From assembly GCA_009746045.1 (NCBI GenBank), contig RPFO01000418.1, forward strand, positions 2,794,678-2,858,677: DNA of 64,000 nucleotides, read 5' to 3'. The position numbers and the translations under genes are program-made. The notes under the pieces are model-generated. The model was not told the DNA's origin, did not search any database, and saw only the letters and a list, made by a program, of their open reading frames with translations. Source of the stretch: Mesostigma viride (lineage: Eukaryota > Streptophyta > Mesostigmatophyceae > Mesostigmatales > Mesostigmataceae). Shown in pieces: positions 41,052-51,600 of the stretch (the first letter of the stretch is position 1; every line of letters starts with the position of its first letter).

Positions 41052-44000
41052 TCACCCAGGCGGGGCTGCCTTCGGATCGCTCTCCCTGTGCTTCAACAGC
41101 ATGACGTGGCAGTCGGCATCTGGGGCCATGAGCGGGGCCAGGAACGCCCGCACGCGGTCCTCTGACCCGAGGGGCTCCGCCGCCAGCAGGTAGCTGTCGT
41201 GGTTGTACCATACTGAACCGCCAGCATGAGCGCCCGACCTGCTGGTCGTGCTGGACGCACCACGGTCACCCGTGGTGCGATCAGCGGTGCCTGCGTGGCT
41301 ATTGATCGCAGGTTCTGGTACCGTACGTGTCGTTACACTCGCAACCGGCGACAGGTTGCCTTCCCCGTCAGTAGCTCGCTCTCCCTCCCTCCCTCCCTCA
41401 GGGTGCACCAGACCATCCAAACACTCCCCACACCCTGCCGCTGCCGCCAATGCGTCCGCAACAGGCATCACCCTCCCATCCGCCACTCCCATCCCCGCAG
41501 TCTCCTCGCCTCCTTCAACACCACCCACCCCTCGCGCATGCCACTGGCCAGCATCTTGCTCACGCACGGTCCCGACTTCAGTCGCCGTCACGGTCACGCT
41601 ACCTCCCTGCGCGCAGGATGGCCATTCTGCTGTGGCTGCAGCGGCCACCGGCCTTACTTCTGGCGACCCGCACGACCTGCCCGGCAGCGGCGCAAGTGCA
41701 AACCAGTGCCGCCCGCCTGTGTCACCGTTCCACCAGCGCTTGATCAGCCAGTCGTCGGCACCGCCGCGGCTGGGCACGTTGAGGATGATGCCGACACAGC
41801 CACCTGACAAGTCCAGCTGGTCCAATGGCTTCCGGCGGTCCCACCAGACCAGGTCCAGGCCCAGCTGTTCGGCCGCACCGAGAAGCACATTGGCGTCCCA
41901 GTTGCCGGTCAGAAGGGACCTGCCAGGGGGGGGTTGAGGCGGGGGTGGGAAGGAGGGGGCGAGGGGGCATTGGTCTGATGAAGGTGTGGTCGCGTCTAAG
42001 TGTGGTTGGATGGCTGGCTGCGTGGGCGGGTGGGCGGGGTAGGGTGGGGGGTGGGGGGTGGGGGTGGGGGTGGGGGGTGGGGGTGGGGGTGGGGGTGGGG
42101 GGTGCGGCGTGGGGGTGGGGGGTGGGGCGGGCGGGCGGGCGGGCGGGCGGGCGGGCGGGCGGCGGGGGCGGGCGGGCGGCGGGCGGTTGGTTGGTTGGTT
42201 GGTTGGTTGGTTGGTTGGTTGGTTGGTTGGTTGGTTGGTTGGTCGGGTGGGCCGGTGGGTGGGCAGGTGGGTGGGCCGGTGGGTGGGCCGGTGGGTGGGT
42301 GGGTGGGTGGGTGGGTGGGTGGGTGGGTGGGTGGGTGGGCCGGTGGGTGGGTGGGCCGGTGGGTGGGTGGGCCGGTGGGTGGGTGGGTGGGTGGGTGGTG
42401 GTGGTCATGTCCGACGGGGTTCCGGAGGTAGCGAATGTAGCAGGCGTGATTGCGTGGATGCATGAAGGCGCAGGCAAGTGGGCGCAGGCAAGGGGCCGCA
42501 GGCCCAACACGCCCATCCGCTGCCCTTGCCTCACTAGGAAGAAGTACAACAGTGGCCCCTCATTCATCAAGTGCGCATCATCAAGTGCACAAGTCTTGAC
42601 ATAAATAATACGCATAGGAGGGTGGCAGTAATACGTCAGCCACAAGGGCACCAGCAGTTGTGTGAAATCGCAGTACACAGGTCAACCACATGCAGCTACT
42701 CGAATGAGGTGGCGTCATGTAGTGCTTAGGATTCCTATCCCTGCTCAAACCACTGTGCCAAATGAAACCCTCCACAGCACATGTGCAGGTTGGCAAACAA
42801 AATTTGCGCACGCTAGCTGCGTAGAACCATGGCAATGGTCATAGTATTGGCAACGGGATCACCCTGGTTGGTCACATGCAACGGTCACGACCCACAAAAC
42901 ACCCGCAACACCAGCAACACGGCCAACCCAACCACACCAGCAACACTGTTTGTCCTCCTGCACCTGTGGGAAGGAGATCCCTGTGCGGCCTAGTGGCATG
43001 CTGGACGTTGTCCCGCGGGGTAGCGGCCCACTTGCCACGTATCGCCAACGCAATCACGCCACGGAATCCGGCGGCACGCATTTCTGCCGCACCTGTGCGG
43101 GTTGTTGAAGGCTATTGTACATTATGGCTGCGGAAACCTACTGTGGCCCTTGTTGCATTCATCTGCACCCAACACGGCCCGCACCTGTGCGGGTTGTTGA
43201 AGGGAATCGCGCTGGGCGCAAGGCGCTTGGCGATCTCGTGGAGGTCGTCCAGCGAGAAGCGTGGAGACTGCGGGGGAGGGGAGGGGGGAGAGGTAGAAAC
43301 GCTATAAGTACAGAGAAATTTGAAGGGGACGAAGGGGGTGAGAAGAATGAGTGGAATGATGGTGAATAAAGAGATATCAAGAGAAATATAGGGATGAAAG
43401 GAAGAAAGGGAATAAGGAAACTGAAAGAATAGGATCCTTTGGTCCTGCAAGACTTTTCCAAAATTACATGAGATAATGTAATTGAGGAAAAGTCCTGGAA
43501 AAGATTTGCAGGATCAAAGGAATAGAGCAGTCCCTGTCAGGCAGAAAAAACTGATGCGGCCATATGACCTGCCTCTGTCGAACATGTCATGATCCATTGT
43601 GGAGGATACCCCAGCCCCCCAGCCAAGCAACTCCACCGGCCCAAGAGGAAGCGACGAGATCGATGCGTATTGGTACAGGGGATGAGCAACGCGTTAACAT
43701 GTGGATGCGCACGCCACATCCCTTCCCAAGCCCGCATGCTGCGGTGCAATACGCCCACGCGATATGCCCACCTCAGACAGTAGCTCCTGATTGCCATCGC
43801 AGCTCTACCGGCGACATGGCACATCCCCATCCCAGGCACCCAGGCATGCTCCCCGCGCGGGCCACCATCCCATGGTGCGTGCGCGGGGCAGCTGCACCCT
43901 CCACCATGCCACGACACCCGATGCCGACCGCACTAGCGGGCTGCTTGCCAGAAAAGAAAAAGAGGCCAGATACATAAAAAAATTAATGGTACAGAGGCCA

Positions 44001-44988
44001 GCTGCTACCGGTGAATTGTACAGAGGCCAGCTGCTAGCCAGAAAAGAAAAAGAGGCCAGATAAAGAGAAAATTAAGTGGTACAGAGGCCAGAGATCCCGT
44101 GGTAAGAGCCTTTGCTGTCTTCTGGCAGCTCAAACCCTTTTTTATCTTGCGGCCCGTGAAGGAAACAGAGAGTTGTTTAGACACACGGGCGGAAGTTGAC
44201 AGTGGAAATATTGAGCAAGGCCAAGAGGAATCGGCGTCCCGTAACGGTGGGAGCATAGCAAGCTCAACATTAATTTTGAAGACATACGTTTGCTCCACCA
44301 TCTTTAACGATGGTAAAGATAACCGTCATACAACGTCATATAACCATCTGCTATTGCAAATTCAAGCATTACTGCCGCCGTTGGCAAACCTTGCCCCCAG
44401 AAAGTCGTGACGCCACGACATCACTCCAAACAATTGATAAATGGCAGCCGCGGCAGTACAGGTGATACGGCATCAGTACAGTACGAACCCGAGCATCGGG
44501 TCATGCTAATGCTGTCACGCATGGCGAACGGATGGGCGATGGCGTATACATATAGTGGTTATACAACTTATACATCCTCACATGTAATTATACTAGATAC
44601 TGAGATGGGATATGTGCCGCCCGGCTAGATTGCGGTTTGACAAAACTAGCGCGGCAGCGTACTCGATTAATAAATACGATGCACAGACAGTACATCACAA
44701 ACTAGAACCCACCTGAAGCAGGTTGTTTAAGGCATGCTTTAGGCAGTATTGTCTCTCCTGCAGCAAGAAGGTAGCCAGACAAGTGCAAGCAAATGCCTCG
44801 TGAGCAAGGCAACTCGATCCATGTACGATGACGCGCACCGGGTATCATCGGCAAATCGGCAAACGTTAACTTTCGACATAATCACTAAATATAGCAGGAA
44901 CTTGGAACTACATGACAGTTACCTGCGTCTCATGGTAAAGGGGTTGGGAGTTGCCTTGCGAGGTACCGCTGAGTTTCTTAGCAGTCAT
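41052..44988 (-). CDS. Josephin-family deubiquitinase (JOSD1/2-like), spliced
   Basis: Cysteine protease that removes ubiquitin. Exons by eye: 44988-44923 (MTAKKLSG...LYHETQ), 44757-44713 (ERQYCLKHALNNLLQ), 43267-43185 (SPRFSLDDLHEIAKRLAPS...NPH), 41919-41052. All introns are GT-AG; phases 0, 0 and 2 agree across each junction. Catalytic residues: Cys27 (QYC.KHALNN), His136 (RHWFAL) and Asn304 (WYNHDS); NPHRSLLTGNWDANV and LVWWDRR are family hallmarks. The conceptual protein is 353 residues. A Gly/Ala/Glu-rich 146-codon block (41676-41239) has GT...AG ends in matching phase, and its removal gives 207 residues, near the usual 190-200, so it may be a retained-in-frame intron. Intron 3 holds the G-rich low-complexity tract. 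The first Met is inferred from the fit to JOSD N-termini. Confidence 0.85.
41930..42410. repeat. G-rich low-complexity tract in intron 3 of the Josephin gene
   Basis: Plus strand: (GGGTGGGGGT)n, then (GGGC)n, then about 12 copies of GGTT, then (GGTGGGTGGGCC)n and GGGT repeats. There is extreme G/C strand asymmetry over about 470 bp and many potential G-quadruplexes on the template strand of the gene. Frames giving Pro-Thr-His or Gly-Trp-Val repeats are by-products. Confidence 0.9.
43435..43520. repeat. Imperfect inverted repeat in intron 2 of the Josephin gene
   Basis: The left arm 43436-43469 (CCTTTGGTCCTGCAAGACTT...) pairs imperfectly with 43476-43520 (...GATTTGCAGGATCAAAGG) around a 6-base loop. 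It resembles a tiny foldback or MITE end pair. Confidence 0.5.
43940..44095. repeat. Short tandem duplication with AGAGGCCAG units in Josephin intron 2
   Basis: CCAGAAAAGAAAAAGAGGCC occurs at about 43949 and 44038, and GTACAGAGGCCAGCTGCTA at about 43990 and 44019. No coding content. Confidence 0.7.
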
Positions 44989-45282
44989 CAAGGCAATATA
45001 ATGGACACTGGACAGCGACGACGGTAAGAAGTCCAATTTCCTACAGCCATTCCTGGAGCTAACGGATTTCACTTTGAATTTTGAACCCGCTACTACTGTA
45101 AGACGCATAAGCATCCATGGGAGTCGTGAATAATTCACTTGTCTGGCTCTCAACGCAACTTGGTGGCACTACCTGAACAGTGAACGCCATGGGCCAGAGG
45201 CCACGACGAGGCTACGTGAGCAGGACGTGAGCGTTATTTTCTGCGGGTTGATCAAGGACAGGTTTGAGTACAGTACAGTCAT

Positions 45283-45412
45283 TCACGCCTTAAGTTGGGT
45301 TGGCTTAAGTTGGGTTCACGCCTTAAGTTGGGTCGCAGTTGGCTGCATGGCGAACCCAACTTAAGGCTGTTGGCTGTACTAGCAAAAACCCAACTTAAGG
45401 CGTGAACTGGCT
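45283..45412. repeat. Foldback repeat, copy 1 (TTCACGCCTTAAGTTGGGTT)
   Basis: Three forward copies of the CCTTAAGTTGGGT core (45283-45335) face two inverted copies (ACCCAACTTAAGGC, 45353-45410). The outer arms include CAGTCATTCACGCCTTAAGT. The same unit occurs at 47565-47652. Confidence 0.75.
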
Positions 45413-46020
45413 TCTAGCGCTGTGTGGCACTGTGTTTTGACTGCCGCGACTTGTGGGTGGTCGCCAGCCCGCGCCACCCAGCCCACCCAACACTTGTAAC
45501 CTAGAATTCACTGCGGATCTTGGTTATTTGGTTGCTGATTATGTCATCATTGTCGGTATTGTATTTATTATAATTAATCAATCAATTAATTAATTAATTA
45601 ATTAAACTCGTGCTCCCGTTGGGGAGTCCGTCACGGAGCATCAGCCGTAACCCCGATGATCAATCAGTAGACGGATGGATGGTCAATGGGTACACGCAAT
45701 CCTACCGGTCTTTCAATTTAGCCAAGCTCTGCCTATGCAGAGAGATACTCTCTGCTGAGAAGCCATGCCCTAGGCATTGTTTAGATGATCTTCCACCCTC
45801 TGTCCGCACCTCAGCCAACCTGTGACAGACGGAGTGAGGTGCTGGAATACGTAGTGGTCCAGGTGCACTTTTTGCACCCAGAGCAAGTGTAGTTTACATC
45901 CCGGCCTACCCTTGCAGGATGTAGCCCAGAATGTATTAAGAGCCATATGCCCCTTCTCAAGGATATTTGCTGCATGTACTCCCAACGGAGATTTATTACA
46001 ATTTAATTTCAATTTACTGG
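45413..46020 (-). mobile_element. LINE 3' ends (two fragments) with (TTAA)n tail
   Basis: TTAATTAATTAATTAATTAA at about 45585-45604 is followed by ACTCGTGCTCCCGTTGGGGA, the terminus also found at 54085. A second terminus (GTACTCCCAACGGAG, near 45977) reads on the plus strand. No coding region remains between 45413 and 45585. Confidence 0.6.
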
Positions 46021-47098
46021 TCTATTCTATCTAAGTACAAACAATCCTACTCTATCTATTGTGCCCCAGACCCTAATAGGGGTCTTGCCTAGCATGCTTC
46101 TCGCGTTTGCAAACACGTACGCGGCTTCCCCACTAGAGGGGGTCGCGGTTGTCCTCTATAACCTGAGCCCACTTGGCCTTGTCAATCATCTTTTTCCAAA
46201 TCATGGAGAGGCCTCATAGGCCCCCCATGTCCTCTTCTAGCTGCTCTTTGAAAGTGCGGGCCTTGCAGCGGCGTCTAGCATTGCTGGGCCCGTCCCACGT
46301 GACTGAGGAGGTGCATGCTTGCCAGGCTGAGTAGGTCGCAGCCCTGCGGAGGGGCCACGTGATGATGTGTCTACCTGGTTGGTGCGAGCTAAGTGCCCTA
46401 CTACCAACTGCAGGCGCCGCTGCTGGATGGTGATGCCTAACTAGTGGCATTAAACTAAATTAAATTAAATTATAACATGACTCCGTTGGGAGATCATGTA
46501 GCACATATTCCCTAGCTTGCTGGATGGATGGAGGTGGGCAGAGCCGTGAAACCGAACTAATCTAACTCTAAGCTAATCTAATCTAGAAAACCCTACCTAT
46601 TCTACTCAGCAAAGCGCCCCTTCCGCTTGGGGGGAGGGGGCTTGCCCACAGGGGCGGGCGTATGATGAGCCTGGACAATGGTCTTCCACCTCTTCTGGAC
46701 ACCAGTGGCATACCTAGAGGTACAATTAAGTCCTCCTTGCAGACGTGAGCAGCATTATTAAGCCCACAAACACGGAAAATTGACCGCGGCATGTTGGTGA
46801 CCGTGTCGTCCAGCTTTTTGGCAAGGTTGGCTGTGAGGGTCCACGTCTCGGCCCCATATGTGAGAACAGGAAGGACCAGGACCTTAAACCGGTCCTGTTT
46901 CTCTATCTTGCCCAAGGGCTTGCGCCACAGGGCCCTGTATTGGCGTAAAGCGAGCCAGGCGAGGGAGATACGGTGCATGGTCCACGTCGGCCTAGCTAGC
47001 TCGCAGCTGGGGAGTACTGAGGATACCCAACAACTTGACGCGGTAGCCGGTATTGTATATATGGGCAAACGGCTTCGGTCATGATGCAGTCGGTTCAA
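46020..47098 (-). pseudogene. 5'-truncated LINE reverse transcriptase C-terminal fragments
   Basis: The minus-strand frame 47098-46583 contains the post-RT region found in LINE ORF2 (RISLAWLALRQYRALWRKPLG, then LVLPVLTYGAETWTLT, then LDDTVTNMPRSIFRV). Near 46100-46440 lies a second piece matching 54240-54480 (KKMIDKAKWAQVIEDN-like). An ATTAAATTAAATTATAACAT tail and the shared terminus CTCCGTTGGGAG near 46475-46490 separate the two. Both lack endonuclease and the RT catalytic box. Confidence 0.75.
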
Positions 47099-48659
47099 TT
47101 TAGGCGTTCGTCACATTTGAACCCATCATAAATGCGACCCAACAACTAAGTAATGGCCGACAAAACTGATGATAAGGCCAAATGGAACGAACTGTTTTCG
47201 GGCTAAGGGGCAACGTCCAACACAAAGCAGAAACGAGACACCACAGGCGAGAAGGCGGGTGGCAGGGGCAAGCAAGCTCTCAAACCAGCAACACAGCCTG
47301 AACACAGCACTGTTTACGATTACTCATAAATGAACGCGCATGCCCTATGTAGCACACCAAGTTAGGCAGGTTTGGCTAGCACTCCAGTACCGTGCTGTGT
47401 GGGGCTTCACCTGCCTACAGCCGGTTTGATGACTTGCATGTAAGTTTCGACCCGAAATACGACCTTGGGGGTGATTTCTTTAGTGCAGTTCGATCGGCCT
47501 TCACGAGAGCTATCAAAAGACACCCTAAAGTCCATCAGCAGGGCGGGGGGTCGCAAGTTATGGTAACTTAACGCCTTAAGTTGGGTTCACGCCTTAAGTT
47601 GGGTTGACCCGAAGAAACCCTCGAACCCAACTTAAGGCGTGAATGACTGTAGCAGGAAATGCTGTCATCCCAGCAGGCCTGGGATTCTGCTTACCGGTGA
47701 GGGGCGACGCGACGCACAACAGGGGGCAGTCTCTACCGTCCGATGATCCACAAAAACCCAGACTGCGTGTGCCCGACGCCTTTGCATAAATACAGGTTTT
47801 GCGGTCTACATACGGTTTAAAAGGGTTGGTGGGCCTTCACGTACCACACAATTTCCTTTCCAGGGAATTGTGCCGTATGGTTATCAAGATCATATGGTCA
47901 ACATAATTTCTTGCTAGTGAGGGCCGGCTCGTATGCTTCGTCCTCACACCCTGGAAGACCAAAATCTATGATCTGAATCTTACAGTAAAGCCACACCTGG
48001 CGTGGGATCCAACAACAACAGCCATACTGTACAGTATCTTACTGTAGGCTGTATGCCTGCACCTGTGTAGTTAAGGCAGGACAACTCGTCATGACTGGTT
48101 GTCGAGCACTCCTTCCACGTGGCTACCGTAGAAGACTCCTCCCTAGAAGCTTTACCCAATGGCGAGGAAACTACTGCTGGCAATATTTCGGAAGTTCCGC
48201 GTCGCGCCGCCTTAAATTAGCACAGGGTCCATCTAGGCATCCGCATTCCCCCGAGTGCAAGGGTTATTGGATTTATGATGAGAAAGGAGAACGCGTGTGG
48301 AATATGGAAACACTGGTTGCTTCGGCATTTTGTTGCCTACTTCGGCATTCATTCTCGCCGTTCCTGTGATAGTTTAGTTACATGACATCGTAAAGGTCGG
48401 CATTATTGGTATTCCCAACCATGCTGGTAATTATGCTTCATCGTGTCAAAAATGCTGGTCGGGTATCGTCGGCAGAATGGCCGCAGACTCGCCTTCCCAT
48501 AAATAGCTGCTAACGACCGTCGAGTTTGTCTAGATCAGGCATGATTCTCGTTATTGCGTCTTCGTTTTTAGGTGGAACGGCAATTTAGGGTTCATTGCGA
48601 TGACAAACCACCGGTAATTGAAAAGCACGCTATCTTAGTTACATAAAAACATATCGGGA
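47099..48659. other. Upstream region of the kinesin gene; foldback repeat copy 2, otherwise no supported gene
   Basis: Holds the second foldback unit (about 47565-47652: CCTTAAGTTGGGTTCACGCC against GAACCCAACTTAAGGCGTGA). The remaining sequence has only short frames. The kinesin promoter must lie here or in the unannotated 5' UTR, but no motif could be fixed. Confidence 0.5.
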
Positions 48660-51600
48660 ATGACGAAAACACCCGTCAAGGTGTTTGTACGGTTAAGGCC
48701 GACCGCGAATCCCTCCTCTGGCATCGCCGTGCAGCCTGATTCAAATTCCGTCAATGTGACGGTAAAAAAGAAGGACGTGTCGGGTGTCATTAGCAGCCAA
48801 ACGGAAGGGTTGAGCTTCAAATACGATGGCATCATGCAGGTATGCTGGGCCTGATGGGGCCAGAAGACTGTTCTGTCAATAAGTACGGAATCCCTAATCC
48901 TGACGTAATGTCGATTTCTATAGATAGAGGAGGCACGATGGCACCAACGGCGTCCTAGTCATGGTTGGGCGTATTTCCCCGTTCAGATACTGCACCATTC
49001 TGTGGGGATGGGTTGAGTAGTATAAAGCATCCTGTTCCGTAGAGTTCTCAATCCAATATTACTGCAGACTGACTAGCTCACACTCTACACTGTATACTCT
49101 GCAATGAGATGTGTGTGGAAGTCATGCACGGATAGCCACATATCAAGGAGACAGCATGCCATTATCTCAAGCATACCTCGTGGGTTTTGTTGGATGCCCA
49201 CCACTGCGACAGCCTGGAACCGCTCACACTATCAAGGCACTTCTGTGCTTCTTCCTGCGCTAGACACGGAAGCGCACTTCCAGCTCATGAATAGCATGCT
49301 GCTTAAGTACCCTCACCTTCGGTGACCTCTTCCAAGAGACAGTAAAAACCTCATACAACAGAATGGCATGGCAATAGGTATCCTGGTTTGCTGCATGCTG
49401 CCATGGCGCCCAGGCGCCTCTATCAATGCCATCCATGGAATTTTTTTTTCTCTTGCAACCATACTCTTCTGTTGCAAGCCATCACTCAGAACTGCAATTT
49501 CAATGTCGCGTGTGTATCACAGCCCCATAGCTCCCTGGTTTTAGCGTCACCCTGCCGTGGCCCCATCCTGCCCACCATGGACGTCATCTATCTGCTTCAG
49601 TACTTGCCCAGTCTGCCCGTCATTCACACCTGGCACCATCTCCTCCGTCTGACACTCAATACTTATGTCCCTGTTGACACGGTCGTTTCAATTTGAACTG
49701 CATCCTGTGTGCTTTTTCTTTGTCAGCCATCCGCTTGTCCTCATGTCAACACATCCTCTGCCCGTGTTGCTGCCGCGCACCCCCTTCCCCTGTCAGTCGC
49801 TTGCGTGTCCTGTCCAGAGATCTCTGTTATGTCACCTCTTCTTACATCCCCCCCCCCCTATCTTTTCTTATCTTGGTGCACCCGCCCTTCGCCCACCCCC
49901 ACCACACCCCCGACTCAACCCCCATTCCCCATCCCCGCCATCCATTCCCACCCATCCTACCCCGCCACCCCACCCCACATATCTCAGAACATCGGCCAGG
50001 ACGCCGCGTTCAACCAGACGTCCCTGGACGTGATCGACGCGGTCCTTGAGGGCTACAACGGGACCATATTCGCGTACGGGCAGACCGGATCCGGCAAGAC
50101 GTACACGATGGGCGGCGACGCGGGCGCGTATGCGCAGCGGGGGATCATCCCCCGCGCAATATCCCACGTGTTCCGCGAGATCGACATGCAGAGCAACCGC
50201 GAGATCAAAGTCCAGGTGTCGTATCTGGAGATCTACAACGAGGTCATGTACGACCTGCTGGCCGACAACCCAAGCGCGGCCGATAACCTCGTGGTGATCG
50301 AGGAGGACGGGGCCACCGCGGTCAAGAACATGGTCAAGAAGGACGCCAAATCCGAGGAGGAGGCTCTCAGTATATTCTTCCAGGGGGAGGTCGGCCGCAC
50401 GACCGCTGTGCATTACCTGAACAAGGCGTCCAGTCGGTCCCACTGCGTGTTCACCTTATACTTGCAGTCGACGAGCGGGTACGACGCCAGCGAGAAGGTC
50501 ACCGTGTCCAAGCTGCACTGCGTCGACCTGGCCGGGAGCGAGCGGTTAAAGAAGACGCAAGCGTCCGACCCGGCCACACTCAAGGAGGCCATGTACATCA
50601 ACAAGTCGCTCACCTTCCTGGAGCAGACCGTGAACAGCCTCGCCAAGGGGCAGCAGCACGTCTCGTTCCGCCAGACCAAGCTCACAGCGGTGCTCAAGGA
50701 CGCGCTGGGGGGCAACTGCCGCACGGTCATGGTCGCATGCATCTGGCCTGAGGACACGCACATCGAGGAGACGATATCCACGCTCCGGTTCGCCGCGCGC
50801 GTGCGCAGCCTGTCCACCAACGCGGTCGTGAACGAGAGCCACGACCCGGCGATTCTGCTGCGGCGGTACGAGCGCCAGATCGCCGAGCTGAAGCAGGAGC
50901 TGGTCATGCGCGACACATTCGCGGGCCGCGGGCGGGTCAACTACGAGGACATGACCGAGGCGGAACGCTCCGAGTTGAATGCGCTGCTGCGCAAGTTCTT
51001 GGATGGCCAGGTCCCGTTGGACGACGTCCCGGCGACCAGCATCAAGCAGGTCAAGGAGGTATACCAGCAGTTCAAGGTGATCTACGCGGGCGCGCGCGCA
51101 ACCGCCGAGGAGCAGTACAAGAAGCTCTACTCGACGTCACGGCCCAGCTCGCGTGCGCCTGGGGCCGGGCAGGGGCCGCTGGACACGGCTGCGATGGCCG
51201 CGCAACCAGGAGCCACGCTGGTGGGGGATGAGGACCGTGACGGGGACCAGGGGTTCCACGTGGGGGAGGCGCCGGAGGGGGCACGGCCCGAAGTCTCGGG
51301 GGAGCCGTCGTCGCCGAATTTCCGTGACGGTGGCGGGAATAATGGAGGGTTATCGCCCACGTTCCGGGGGCAGCTCCCGGCGGTGACCGCCAGGGGGGGC
51401 GCGGCGGCAGGGGCAGCGAACGCCAAGGCCAAGGAGGCCGGCGCGGTGCGTGCGGTGGGCAAGAATGGCGCGTTTGTGGCGTTCAAGCGGGAGGACCCTG
51501 AGGGGATGCAGCTGGAGGCAGCGGCGCACGCCGCCGCGGAGGCGTTGCGGGAGGCCAGGGGGGAGCTGCGGGAGGCCGGCTGCGCGGTCAACGACTGCAA

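Noticed and set aside
41722-42678. Pro-Thr-His-rich (minus) and Gly-Trp-Val-rich (plus) ORFs of 250-320 codons
   Set aside because: Translations of the G-rich simple repeat in an intron. The real coding part is only the Josephin exon ending at 41919.
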